Source: Bacteroidota bacterium
GTDB lineage: Bacteria; Bacteroidota; Bacteroidia; Chitinophagales; Saprospiraceae
Length of the DNA stretch: 64,000 nucleotides
NCBI GenBank assembly: GCA_020160935.1
Contig: JAIUPL010000015.1
Location: 88,328-152,327, forward strand
Direction of reading: 5' to 3'
A model generated the notes under the pieces. The model did not search any database. It worked only from the letters and a program-made list of their open reading frames with translations, and had not been told where the DNA came from. Below are positions 8,300-20,638 of this stretch, one piece after another (position 1 is the stretch's first letter; each line of letters begins with the position of its first letter). The translations under genes were made by a program, and so were the position numbers.

Positions 8300-8996
8300 G
8301 TAACACGGATTACGCAGATTTTTTACGGATTTTCACGGATTGGATCGGTGGAAATCCCTGGAATTTGCGATGATTGGATACAGTTTGCAACACGGATTAC
8401 GCAGATTTTTTACGGATTTTCACGGATTGGATCGGTGGAAATCTTTGGAAATTGCGGTGATTGGATTTGACAGTTCATGGTTCTTGGGGGATTTTTTTGC
8501 GGTTATTGGTGAATATGGTTCTTTCAAATTCGGGCTTTATTCCAAAGTTGAGCACAAAACCGAGTTCGATCGGCATGGCCCTGAGGTAGTGAAGTAATTG
8601 CGCTTCATGTTCCCCTTTTATCGTCGCCTGGGCTTTTAATTCCAGTATTATTTTTCCTTCCACCAGCAAATCCGCTCTGTATTTTCCCATCAACATTCCT
8701 TTATAGAGTACAGAGATTGGTTTTTCTTCTTCTACCAGAAGGCCCATTTCCTGCAACTCATACAGCAGTGCCTTTTGATAAATCCGTTCCCGAAAGCCAT
8801 ATTTCAATTGGTTATACACCTCGTAAAAGGCTTTCAAAATCTTGTCTGTCAGTTCTTTGTGTAAAATTTCCATATTAGATGAAGCGATGTTTGATGTTTG
8901 TTTTTCAATCGATTAAAAAATACGCATCCCCCCAAAATCCGTACAAATCAAAATCCGTGTAATCCGTATTCCATCCGCGCAATCCGTGTTTCACGT
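8300..8996. repeat. Inverted-repeat-bounded element C enclosing a GxxExxY gene
   Basis: Left side (8300-8460) holds two near-identical copies about 97 bp apart of a block starting ACACGGATTACGCAG and rich in ACGGATT. Right side (8928-8996) carries the reverse complement units (AATCCGTGTAATCCGT type). The GxxExxY gene lies between them. The element separates murG from ftsW. The ftsW stop at 8998 adjoins the right arm. Confidence 0.65.
8475..8873 (-). CDS. GxxExxY family protein
   Basis: A 132-residue protein of the GxxExxY family (TIGR04256-type). The naming motif is GFRERIY, preceded by ILKAFYEVYNQLKY. The core YRADLLVEGKIILELKA has the D...(I/V)xLExK arrangement of PD-(D/E)XK nuclease-like folds. 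The end region ELGFVLNFG matches the family. Function is unknown; many genomes hold several solitary copies. It has no partner gene and lies inside inverted ACGGATT arrays. The copy appears intact. Confidence 0.88.
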   Translation of the reverse strand: MEILHKELTDKILKAFYEVYNQLKYGFRERIYQKALLYELQEMGLLVEEEKPISVLYKGMLMGKYRADLLVEGKIILELKAQATIKGEHEAQLLHYLRAMPIELGFVLNFGIKPEFERTIFTNNRKKIPQEP

Positions 8997-8997
8997 T

Positions 8998-10131
8998 TCA
9001 CTCTAGGCTTTCAATATACTTACTCACACTCAATATCATTCCCAGCGCGATACTCGTAAACAGCATACTCGTTCCGCCCATTGAAATCATGGGCAGGGTG
9101 AGACCGGTAGCCGGTACGAGGTTGACATTCACCGCGATATTAGCCAGCGCCTGCACCGTGAGCATCAGGCTCAGGCCGATGGCCAGGAAAGCGCCGAATG
9201 CTTTGGGGCTTTTGGTAACGAGTTTTACGTTTCGGATAAACAGCATCACATACAGCACCAGGATGGTAGCCCCACCGATGAGGCCGTATTCTTCACAAAT
9301 GATGGCATAAATGAAGTCGGCATTGCAATAGGGCAGGTAATTGCGCATCATGCTGTTGCCGGGGCCTTCACCGATAATGCCGCCTTTGGCAATAGCGATT
9401 TTGGCCTGCTGCACCTGAAATCCGCCGTCTTCGCTGTTGAGGAAGGTATCTACCCGCGAAATCCAGGTATCTACCCGAATCAGGCCCGATTCCGGATACA
9501 ATTGCCCGAAAGCAATCATGCCTGCAAACACCACCACTCCCAGCAGTCCGAGCAGGAAAATGTACTGCCAACTCACGCGACCCATAAACATGAGCAAAAT
9601 GCAGGTCACGAACAGCAGCAGCGAGGTACTCAGGTTGGCTGGCGCAATGAGACCACAAATGATCAGCACCGGCACGATGATCGGCAGGAAGGCATCGCGG
9701 AAACTGCTGATGTAATCCTGTTTGCGCGTCAATTCGCGTGCGATGTAGATAATCAGGGCAATTTTGGCAAATTCCGAAGGCTGGAAACTGAATCCGGCAA
9801 AACTGATCCATCGATTGGCGTCGTTGATGTTTTGTCCGAAAAACAGCGTGAAAGCCAGCAGCGGCACAGCCAGCAGCATCAGGAATGGCGCCGCTTGCTG
9901 GTACCTGCGGTAGTGCATCAGGTGGCACACATACACCAAAAACAACCCAAAACCCAGCCGCACGGTATGCGACAGCAGGAACACCGTGGTATTGCCGCCG
10001 TGGCCCGTCCAGGCTGCCCAGCCCGACGCCGAATACACGGCCAGCATACTGAAAAGGCTCAGTACGGCGATGATCATCCAGATGGTACGATCGCCCCGAA
10101 GTTCTGCTGCTATGCGGTTGCCGAGTGACAT
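8998..10131 (-). CDS. ftsW: Peptidoglycan glycosyltransferase FtsW
   Basis: SEDS-family polytopic membrane protein that polymerises glycan strands at the septum together with FtsI. About ten hydrophobic segments are visible in 377 residues. Family motifs include ANRWISFAGFSFQPSEFAKI, AKGGIIGEGPGNS and ADFIYAIICEEYGLIG, plus the C-terminal PMISMGGTSML. It is located between murD and murG as in other Bacteroidota, with one lipoprotein gene and element C inserted around it. Confidence 0.96.
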   Translation of the reverse strand: MSLGNRIAAELRGDRTIWMIIAVLSLFSMLAVYSASGWAAWTGHGGNTTVFLLSHTVRLGFGLFLVYVCHLMHYRRYQQAAPFLMLLAVPLLAFTLFFGQNINDANRWISFAGFSFQPSEFAKIALIIYIARELTRKQDYISSFRDAFLPIIVPVLIICGLIAPANLSTSLLLFVTCILLMFMGRVSWQYIFLLGLLGVVVFAGMIAFGQLYPESGLIRVDTWISRVDTFLNSEDGGFQVQQAKIAIAKGGIIGEGPGNSMMRNYLPYCNADFIYAIICEEYGLIGGATILVLYVMLFIRNVKLVTKSPKAFGAFLAIGLSLMLTVQALANIAVNVNLVPATGLTLPMISMGGTSMLFTSIALGMILSVSKYIESLE

Positions 10132-10137
10132 TTTAGT

Positions 10138-10163
10138 GAGTGGTGAGTAGTGAGTAGTGAGTG

Positions 10164-10166
<3 letters not shown>
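10138..10166. repeat. TGAGTGG/TGAGTAG array upstream of ftsW
   Basis: About four GTGAGTRGT units lie between the ftsW start and the end of the lipoprotein gene, in one orientation only. The lipoprotein's TAA stop (10164-10166) adjoins the array. Confidence 0.7.
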
Positions 10167-12326
<2,160 letters not shown>

Positions 12327-12340
12327 ATTGATTTTTTTAG

Positions 12341-12892
12341 CCCGCTTGCGCGGGTGATTTTTTTGGCTCCCGCTTGCGCGGGAGGTTTACTTGGATTTTG
12401 CGGATCGGGCGGATTTTTGGGATTTTGATTTTTTATGGAAGGTTTTTTCGTTCGTTGCTCCAGGTTTTTCGTTGAAATTTGGGTTCCAGTCCAAAATTGA
12501 GCAGGAGCCCTACTTCTATGTTTGTGGCTTTCAGGTAGTTGATGAGTTGTTTTTCATGTGCTTCTGTCAGGGTTGCAACGGCTTTCAGTTCTACAATTAC
12601 TACCTCGTTTATCAAGAGGTCTGCATAATAACTGCCAACCAACCGCCCCTTTCGGTACACTTTGATGCCTTTTTGAGATTCCACTTTTAGCCCCCGGCTG
12701 AGTAATTCAAAATACATCGCATTGTGATATACCCTTTCGAGAAAACCAAATCCCAAATCATTGCGCCGATCACCTGTTGAGTGATCTCACTGAACTTGAG
12801 TTCCATAAATGAAGATGTTTGATTATGAATAGAAAAAATCAATAAAATCCGCCCGATCCGCAAAATCCACGACCCTCTCCCGCGCAAGCGGG
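12341..12892. repeat. Inverted-repeat-bounded element D enclosing a broken GxxExxY gene
   Basis: Left side has two CCCGCTTGCGCGGG mini-hairpins (12341-12354, 12369-12382) followed by ATTTTGCGGATCGGGCGG (12395-12412). Right side has the reverse complement, CCGCCCGATCCGCAAAAT (12849-12866), followed by a third CCCGCGCAAGCGGG (12879-12892). The GxxExxY pseudogene lies between them and the whole separates mraY from murD. Of the four elements this one has the clearest boundaries. Confidence 0.72.
12433..12806 (-). pseudogene. GxxExxY family protein, frameshifted
   Basis: The family N-terminus MELKFSEITQQVIGA starts at ATG 12806, but the rest (NDLGFGFLERVY with the GxxExxY motif, then YYADLLINEVVIVELKA) is in another frame. 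Compared with the intact copy at 8475-8873, a segment equivalent to FYEVY is missing between VIGA and ND, consistent with loss of about 16 nt near 12762. The 3' part remains well preserved, so inactivation looks recent (or is a sequence error). Confidence 0.75.
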
Positions 12893-12895
12893 GAT

Positions 12896-14155
12896 CTATC
12901 GAATCTTAAGAGTAATCACCGTCAGCACCGCCAACAACACCTGCACAATCCAGAACCGCACCGAAATCGTCACCTCATGGTATCCCTGTTTCTGGTAGTG
13001 GTGGTGCAGCGGGGCCATCAAAAACACCCGGCGGCCTTCTCCGTATTTGCGTTTGGTGTATTTGAAATACCACACCTGAATGATCACCGACAGGCTTTCT
13101 ATGAGGAACACGCCACACAGCAGCGGAATCAGCAGTTCCTTGCGCAGGATGATCGCCATGGAAGCGATGATACCACCCAGGGTAAGGCTGCCCGTATCGC
13201 CCATAAATACCCGCGCCGGAAACACGTTGTACCACAGAAATCCGAAACATCCGCCCAGCAGACAGGCCGCGAAAATCACCAGTTCGCCACTGTACGGGAT
13301 GTACAGAATTTTCAGAAAATCAGCCGCTACCGAGTTGCCGCTCAGATAAGCCAGTATGCCCAGCGCCGTGATGACAATGGCCGAAACCCCTGCCGCCTGT
13401 CCGTCGAGGCCGTCGGTCAGGTTGGCGCCATTACTGACTGCTGTGATGACCAGAATAGCCATGATGACAAACAAAATAGAACTCAGGTCGCGGGCATTGT
13501 CGCCGAGAAACCACAACAGCCGCGAATAGTCGAGTTCGTTGTTTTTGAAAAACGGCACATTGGTAATCGGCGCTTTCACATACACCATTTCCCTGTAGGA
13601 ATTGGGTGCAGTGTTGTCTTTCACAAACAGGTTCTCGGTCACATGGTATCCGCCGGCTTCGGCCACTTTGGGGTCCATACGCACCACTACTTCGTCACTC
13701 ATCAGCATCGTAACGCCCACAATCAGTCCCAAACCTACCTGCCCCATCACCTTGAAAATACCTTTCAGCCCTTTCTTATCCTTTTTGAACACCTTGATGT
13801 AGTCGTCGACAAACCCGATAGCGAACATCCACAGGGTGCTGAAGATCATCAGCACGATATATACATTGTCGAGCCGGGCCATCAATAGGCATGGAATCAA
13901 TGTAGCCGCAATGATGATAATGCCGCCCATGGTTGGTGTGCCCGCCTTGGAAGTTTGGCCTGCCAGCCCCAGATCGCGTACGGTTTCACCGATTTGCAGG
14001 GTCTGCAGCCAGCGAATAATCCGTTTGCCGATGATCATGGAGATCAGCAGCGACAGTACCATCGCCACACCTGCACGGAAGGAGATGTACTGAAACAACC
14101 CGGCCCCGGGCAGGTCGTACGTTTTCTTCAGGTATTCAAAAAGATAGTACAGCAT
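12896..14155 (-). CDS. mraY: Phospho-N-acetylmuramoyl-pentapeptide transferase MraY
   Basis: Polytopic membrane enzyme making lipid I from UDP-MurNAc-pentapeptide and undecaprenyl phosphate. Key motifs are GTPTMGGI, the catalytic [39 protein letters not shown] and the HHH motif in [10 protein letters not shown]. At 419 residues it is longer than the roughly 360-residue proteobacterial enzyme; the extra part is a periplasmic insertion around residues 165-230, as is usual in Bacteroidota. Confidence 0.97.
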   Translation of the reverse strand: MLYYLFEYLKKTYDLPGAGLFQYISFRAGVAMVLSLLISMIIGKRIIRWLQTLQIGETVRDLGLAGQTSKAGTPTMGGIIIIAATLIPCLLMARLDNVYIVLMIFSTLWMFAIGFVDDYIKVFKKDKKGLKGIFKVMGQVGLGLIVGVTMLMSDEVVVRMDPKVAEAGGYHVTENLFVKDNTAPNSYREMVYVKAPITNVPFFKNNELDYSRLLWFLGDNARDLSSILFVIMAILVITAVSNGANLTDGLDGQAAGVSAIVITALGILAYLSGNSVAADFLKILYIPYSGELVIFAACLLGGCFGFLWYNVFPARVFMGDTGSLTLGGIIASMAIILRKELLIPLLCGVFLIESLSVIIQVWYFKYTKRKYGEGRRVFLMAPLHHHYQKQGYHEVTISVRFWIVQVLLAVLTVITLKIR

Positions 14156-15975
<1,820 letters not shown>

Positions 15976-16001
15976 AATTCCTGTTTATTGTTGTCGGCGG
16001 T

Positions 16002-18146
16002 TTATTCGAGGAAAAGGGTGCACACCTGATTTCCATTGGCGCGTGTGCCGGGCGCCAGGCTTTGTTGTCGTACTTTGCCCACTCCCTGCACGCGCACGCG
16101 GCAACCGCGGTTTTCGAGCAGGTAAATGGCATCTTTCAAGCCCATTCCAATCACGGAAGGGATGGTTTTGTCGGGTACAGTTCGATGTTGTATCAAAAGC
16201 GAGTCACCACGTTCAGCGGTAATGACCGACCATTCGGGCAGGTCCGGTTCTCGGTAATAATCCAGTCCCAGCCATTTCAATCCTTTGCGCAGGTCGTCGG
16301 TAGCGCCGGCGTCGTAGGTAGGCAGTTGAGCAGTGGCCAATTTGGGGCGGTCATTTTTATTAATCGGCTCGTGCAAATCGGCTTTCATGGCAAAACACTT
16401 GTCTGCAATGGTCCGAAATACCGGCGCCGCTACTTCCGCGCCATGGTAGCCGCCGCGTTCGGGCTCGCTGATCACGACGATACAGGAATACACCGGATTG
16501 TCGGCCGGAAAAAAACCGCAAAATCCGGCCTGGTGGCGAATGCCTTTGGATGCGCGGAATTTGTGGTAGTTCAACTGGGCAGTACCAGTTTTGCCGGCAA
16601 TAGCAAAGTAGGGCGACTCGATGCTGTGGGCCGTACCTTTTGAAACCACTAATTTCAGCAGTTCTTTAGCGCGGGTCAGGGTGCTTTTGGAAGCGATACT
16701 GCGTTTTACCACCGTTGGTCGGAATTCCTTTACCACTTCGCCATAGCGTTCGGTGCGCTGCACGATGTAAGGTTTCATCATGCGACCGTCGTTGGCTACG
16801 GCATTGTAAAAGGTCAGCATTTGCAGGGGCGTCAGCAGCAGTTCGTAACCAATGCTCATCCAGGGCAGCGAAGTACCCGACCATTCGCTTTTGGGATCGT
16901 TTGGGTTCTTGATAACGGGCGCTTCCTCACCTCCCAGTTCAATATTGGTAGGCAAATCGAGTCCGAAATCGCGGATTTGTTCCACAAACGCGGCCGGATT
17001 GGGTTTAAAAAACTTCATTGCCAGGGTGGCAGTGCCGACGTTGGACGAGCGGGCAAATACCTCCTTGATACTCATGGAATCCATGCCATGCGGTTCTGCA
17101 TCCTGCAACTCCTCGTCGTATATCTTCACTTTACCACCGTAAACGGGTATTTTTTCATCCAGGTTGTCCAGTTCGCCGGCTTCCATCATGGCCATGAAAG
17201 TGGGCAGTTTGAACATGGAACCCGGCTCTACGCGCTCACCTACGGCGTAATTGTAGGTTTCCCACCAGCCTTCTGGCGTACGGCCGATATTGGCCATCGC
17301 GCGAATTTTGCCGGTTTTCACTTCCATGACGATGGCGCATCCGTGGTCGGCATTGTGCGTTTTGCAGGCATTCAGCAGGGCATTTTCGGCCACATCCTGA
17401 ATATTGATATCGAGCGTGGTCACTACGTCGTCGCCGGCCTCGGGTTCTATTTCCGCCAGGTCATTGACAGGGATGTAGATGTCACCCGGCACCCGGATCA
17501 TCAGTTGTTTGCCTTCCTTACCTTCCAGTACGTTGTTGAAACTGCCCTCCAAACCCACCGGGAGCGCACCTTCGCGGGTGTAGCCGATGGTGCGCTGCGC
17601 CAGCAATTTGAAGGGGCGTTCACGCCGGTTGGTTTGTTCCATAATAAAACCGCCTTTGAATCGCCCTTCTCTGAAAACTGGGAAGTTCTTGACAATCAAG
17701 GCTTTATTATATGGCAAATCCTTGGCGATGGGAACATATCGGATGCCTTTGGTGTCGGCTGGCGATTTCCGGAGGGTATCCAGAAAATCACGCCAGGCGC
17801 CCGGCGTGTATTGTTGATCCACATACGACGACAAGAGCCAGGCGAGGCTGTCGACCGCCTGCTGATTAAAAATTTCGTCGGTCAGGCCTTCTGCTTTCGC
17901 ATCAAAATGTATGTCAAAGAACGGCAGCGAAGTAGCCAGCAAACTTCCGTCGTCGGCCAGGATGTTGCCGCGCTGCGACGGTGCATCCACAAATTTCACA
18001 TACAGGCTGTCGGCTTTGGCTTCCCATTTGGGCGCATCCGTCACCGTCAGTCGAAACAATTGCATGAATATCGCTACCGCCACGAGCAGAACCAGTGCCG
18101 CTACTGCGTACACTCGAACCAGAACTTCGTTTTTGATATTCAGCAT
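16002..18146 (-). CDS. ftsI: Septal peptidoglycan transpeptidase FtsI (PBP3-like) with PASTA domain
   Basis: Bitopic inner-membrane transpeptidase that cross-links septal peptidoglycan. One N-terminal membrane helix (about 12-28) precedes the PBP dimerisation domain. The transpeptidase domain has SMFK (Ser310 nucleophile, Lys313), SSN (367-369) and KTG (519-521). The C-terminus (about 655-712) is one PASTA-like domain (IPSVIGMGLKDAIYLLE), absent from the E. coli enzyme but common in Bacteroidota. Length is 714 residues. Confidence 0.96.
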   Translation of the reverse strand: MLNIKNEVLVRVYAVAALVLLVAVAIFMQLFRLTVTDAPKWEAKADSLYVKFVDAPSQRGNILADDGSLLATSLPFFDIHFDAKAEGLTDEIFNQQAVDSLAWLLSSYVDQQYTPGAWRDFLDTLRKSPADTKGIRYVPIAKDLPYNKALIVKNFPVFREGRFKGGFIMEQTNRRERPFKLLAQRTIGYTREGALPVGLEGSFNNVLEGKEGKQLMIRVPGDIYIPVNDLAEIEPEAGDDVVTTLDINIQDVAENALLNACKTHNADHGCAIVMEVKTGKIRAMANIGRTPEGWWETYNYAVGERVEPGSMFKLPTFMAMMEAGELDNLDEKIPVYGGKVKIYDEELQDAEPHGMDSMSIKEVFARSSNVGTATLAMKFFKPNPAAFVEQIRDFGLDLPTNIELGGEEAPVIKNPNDPKSEWSGTSLPWMSIGYELLLTPLQMLTFYNAVANDGRMMKPYIVQRTERYGEVVKEFRPTVVKRSIASKSTLTRAKELLKLVVSKGTAHSIESPYFAIAGKTGTAQLNYHKFRASKGIRHQAGFCGFFPADNPVYSCIVVISEPERGGYHGAEVAAPVFRTIADKCFAMKADLHEPINKNDRPKLATAQLPTYDAGATDDLRKGLKWLGLDYYREPDLPEWSVITAERGDSLLIQHRTVPDKTIPSVIGMGLKDAIYLLENRGCRVRVQGVGKVRQQSLAPGTRANGNQVCTLFLE

Positions 18147-18257
18147 GGTGAGTGGTGAGTGGTGAGTAGTGAGTGGTGAGTGATGAGTAGTGAGTGGTGA
18201 GTAATGAGTGGGAGTGTTTTACTGACTACTCACTACTCACTACTCACTACTCACTAC
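18145..18257. repeat. Inverted TGAGTGG/TGAGTAG array between ftsI and ftsL
   Basis: Plus-orientation GGTGAGTGGTGAGTAG units (18145-18210) face CACTACTCACTACTCAC units (18222-18257) across a loop of about 12 nt. The ftsL stop (minus-strand TAG) is the first unit of the right array. Confidence 0.85.
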
Positions 18258-18562
18258 TTGATTTCAATCACTTTAGGTCCTTTATTCTCCAGATCAAGTC
18301 CGACGGGTTCGAGGCTTTCGTCCATCTGACTTTGCATGGATTTGTACATGGTTTCACTTTTGATGGAAGTGTATTCCCATTTCAGTTCCTTGATTTCTTT
18401 TTGGATGCGCTGGATGTCGCGTACGTTTTTTTCGGCGAAATGCGCATTGGCGATGTACACGATGCCCAGGAAACCCAGGAAAAGCAGGTACGAAAAGTTG
18501 CCGAATACCAGTTCAGTCGTTTTGTGACTGACATTGAATGCTGCAAGCAGTTTGTTCGCCAT
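18254..18562 (-). CDS. ftsL: FtsL-like division protein
   Basis: A 102-residue bitopic protein: a basic/polar N-terminus, one membrane helix (about 20-40, FGNFSYLLFLGFLGIVYIAN) and a periplasmic coiled-coil-like segment (RDIQRIQKEIKELKWEYTSI). This architecture, together with its place between rsmH and ftsI, identifies the Bacteroidota FtsL, which forms a complex with FtsQ and FtsB. Primary sequence is not diagnostic. Confidence 0.8.
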   Translation of the reverse strand: MANKLLAAFNVSHKTTELVFGNFSYLLFLGFLGIVYIANAHFAEKNVRDIQRIQKEIKELKWEYTSIKSETMYKSMQSQMDESLEPVGLDLENKGPKVIEIK

Positions 18563-18569
18563 TTTTTGT

Positions 18570-18674
18570 TATCAGTTAATGGTTATTAGTTATCAGGGGT
18601 TCATTATCAAGCATTTGCAGTTTCCCTACTCACTACTCACCACTCACCACTCACTACTCACCACTCACCACTCA
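18570..18674. repeat. Mixed simple-repeat gap between ftsL and rsmH
   Basis: A TTATCAGTTAATGGTTATTAG array (about 18570-18595) lies next to the ftsL start. A CTCACTACTCACCACTCACC array (about 18628-18674) runs into the rsmH stop, whose TGA is its first unit. The two arrays use different units and are not complementary. Confidence 0.75.
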
Positions 18675-19580
18675 CTTCTTTTTAGCAATTCTCAGTTTCG
18701 AACTTCTCGCGCGGTTATTCACTTTGAGTTCCGCTTCGGAGGGTTCTATCGGTTTTTTCGTGATCAGTTCCCAGGGACGTGTGATGTTTCCATAAAAATC
18801 CTTGTCCAGTTCGCCTTCCACGTTGCCCGCTTTCATAAAATTCTTCACCATACGGTCTTCCAGCGAGTGGAAGGTGATGACTGCCAGCCGACCGCCGGGC
18901 GCCAGCATTTCATAGGCATCTTTCAGGAAATCGTGCAATGCACCCAGTTCGTCGTTCACTTCCATGCGCAGCGCCTGAAACACCTGCGAGAGGTAGCGCA
19001 TGCGTTCGCCCATCAGGTGCTGTTCGCAGAAATCCGTCAGGTCGCCCGTCGTTTGAAAAGGCCTGATATCGCGGCTGCGCACCACGGCTTGTGCCAGTGT
19101 GCGGGCGTTGCGTACTTCGCCGAGTTCGCTAAACATGCGTTGCAGCGCTTCCGCATCGTAGGTATTCAGCACATCGGCGGCTGTTGGGCCTTCCTGCCGG
19201 TTCATGCGCATATCCAGATCGGCCTGAAAACGGTAGGAAAATCCGCGTTCGGCCGTATCGAGTTGGTAACTGCTTACACCGAGGTCGGCCAGAATGCCTT
19301 GCACTGAACCGGGCCGTATGGCTTCTGCGCGCAATTGCCTTTTGAGGAAACGGAAATTGGAGTGCAGGAACGTGAAAGCCGGCTCGTGGGCGAATTCTGC
19401 TGCATTTTGTGCAGCATCGGTATCCTGGTCGAATGCATACAGGTGGCCTTTGCCACGCAGTTGTTCAAGAATGAGGCGCGTGTGACCGCCGCCACCGAAC
19501 GTAGCATCCACGTAGATACCGCCGGGTGTAACACCCAGAGCATCAACAGATTCGTGAAGAAGAACAGACGCGTGGTACAT
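18672..19580 (-). CDS. rsmH: 16S rRNA (cytosine(1402)-N4)-methyltransferase RsmH
   Basis: SAM-dependent methyltransferase modifying C1402 of 16S rRNA. From ATG 19580 the protein begins MYHASVLLHESVDAL, the usual family start. It continues with the SAM motif VDATFGGGGHT, DLGVSSYQLD, a family signature near AERGFSYRFQADLDMRMN, and AVITFHSLEDRMVKNF. The frame could start 22 codons earlier (19646), but those residues do not look like family sequence. Length is 302 residues. Confidence 0.95.
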   Translation of the reverse strand: MYHASVLLHESVDALGVTPGGIYVDATFGGGGHTRLILEQLRGKGHLYAFDQDTDAAQNAAEFAHEPAFTFLHSNFRFLKRQLRAEAIRPGSVQGILADLGVSSYQLDTAERGFSYRFQADLDMRMNRQEGPTAADVLNTYDAEALQRMFSELGEVRNARTLAQAVVRSRDIRPFQTTGDLTDFCEQHLMGERMRYLSQVFQALRMEVNDELGALHDFLKDAYEMLAPGGRLAVITFHSLEDRMVKNFMKAGNVEGELDKDFYGNITRPWELITKKPIEPSEAELKVNNRARSSKLRIAKKK

Positions 19581-19648
19581 CGTTTCGGTGTTGCTTGTCA
19601 GCAACGCTGCGTTGTTTGTACCGATGAGATCGGACCAACGAAGCAACG

Positions 19649-20140
19649 TTACAGTTCAATATCCCCTACTCCTTCGGCGCCGCCGCCCATCACGTCATTT
19701 GCCAGATCGGCAAAAGCGTTGGGATCGAACGTAGCCATCGAAGTGTGTTGCTCCGGCGACCAGATTTCAATCCGGTCGTCCATCGCAAGGAGAATGGCTT
19801 CCTTGGTGATGCCCGCGTAATCCAGCAATGGTTTTTGTAACAGAATCCGATCCGCGCTATCGGTTGTGACAGGGTATGCTCCGAGATAAAAAGAGCGTAC
19901 AAAGGCGCGGTTCCGGTCATTAAAACGATTGAGACGGCTTAACCTGGCAGAAATGCCATCCCAGACCGGTTTGGGGTAGAGTGTGAGACACTTCTCAAAA
20001 CCCCTGTTTACTACAAACTCATACGTCGCCTCTTCGCCCGTGTCCGCCGCCTGGGCAGACAACTGACGGAGCAGCGCAGTTGGAAGGCGCATACGGCCCT
20101 TGTCATCAAGGGCAACGGGATATTCGCCAATGAGTTGCAT
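19649..20140 (-). CDS. mraZ: Transcriptional regulator MraZ
   Basis: DNA-binding regulator of the dcw cluster with two tandem SpoVT/AbrB-like domains: first MQLIGEYPVALDDKGRMRLP, second PVTTDSADRILLQKPLLDYAG followed by DDRIEIWSPE. The 163-residue length is typical (about 150). It is the first gene of the minus-strand cluster. Two TGGGA boxes in its own promoter (20232-20246) suggest direct autoregulation. Confidence 0.96.
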   Translation of the reverse strand: MQLIGEYPVALDDKGRMRLPTALLRQLSAQAADTGEEATYEFVVNRGFEKCLTLYPKPVWDGISARLSRLNRFNDRNRAFVRSFYLGAYPVTTDSADRILLQKPLLDYAGITKEAILLAMDDRIEIWSPEQHTSMATFDPNAFADLANDVMGGGAEGVGDIEL

Positions 20141-20215
20141 TCGTTCGTGTGGGACTAACTATTTCTGCTAAGCAAACCGGGATACCGTGTGGGACAGATC
20201 ACCAATTCACTGGCA

Positions 20216-20250
20216 CAAACGTAAGTTCTTTTCCCATAAATTCCCACAAA
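20216..20250 (-). promoter_or_regulatory. Promoter of mraZ and the dcw cluster
   Basis: Minus-strand TTTG (20250-20247) and TACGTTTG (20223-20216) fit the Bacteroidota -33/-7 elements with a 23-nt spacer, the upper end of the usual range. The predicted leader before mraZ is about 70 nt. Confidence 0.65.
20232..20246 (-). promoter_or_regulatory. Probable MraZ operator (two TGGGA boxes, 5-nt spacer)
   Basis: Minus-strand TGGGA-ATTTA-TGGGA. In E. coli, MraZ binds direct repeats of TGGG with 5-nt spacing upstream of mraZ. Here the two boxes lie wholly between the -33 and -7 elements, so MraZ binding would block RNA polymerase. Confidence 0.6.
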
Positions 20251-20592
20251 ACGACACTTTTTTATTATTTTTTATAAAATTTTTCTGGCATTAATTTTTA
20301 AAATATTGATTATCAATACTTTAAACAAAAATAAAAAAACATCGTTTTTTTGAACAGGAATTGATAAATGAGTAAAATTTTAGATTCCCTCATCTATTCC
20401 CGTATCGTTGGGCATTACAAAAGTATCAAAAAAGGTAAAAAAGGTGAGGCTTTGAAATAAAAATTATTCAAAGCACAAAACATGTGGGAGAAAGTGGAAA
20501 CACTAACTAGCATTTGCAAGTGCAGTGGTAAAAAGTGGAAACCCAAGGCCGTATCCAAAGAAAAAATGCCCGTAGAACATCTCTGAAATGCC
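20251..20592. other. Divergent intergenic region, mraZ / amylase
   Basis: AT-rich stretch with no supported gene. It contains an 11-bp direct repeat AAAGTGGAAAC (20491-20501 and 20532-20542, 41 bp apart) and one more TGGGA (20485-20489). Their role is unknown; they may belong to control of the amylase gene. Confidence 0.4.
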
Positions 20593-20600
20593 TATTTTTG
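20593..20600 (+). promoter_or_regulatory. -7 element for the amylase gene
   Basis: TATTTTTG matches TAnnTTTG. A clear -33 TTTG is not seen at the expected distance. It would start transcription near 20607, which places the upstream ATG at 20588 outside the mRNA and supports ATG 20639. Confidence 0.4.
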
Positions 20601-20638
20601 CATTTTACATGGTTTTCCCGCACTTCAAACTTGTTCTC

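Noticed and set aside
16821..18158. 445-residue plus-strand open frame opposite ftsI
   Set aside because: Antisense shadow of FtsI with no recognisable motif.
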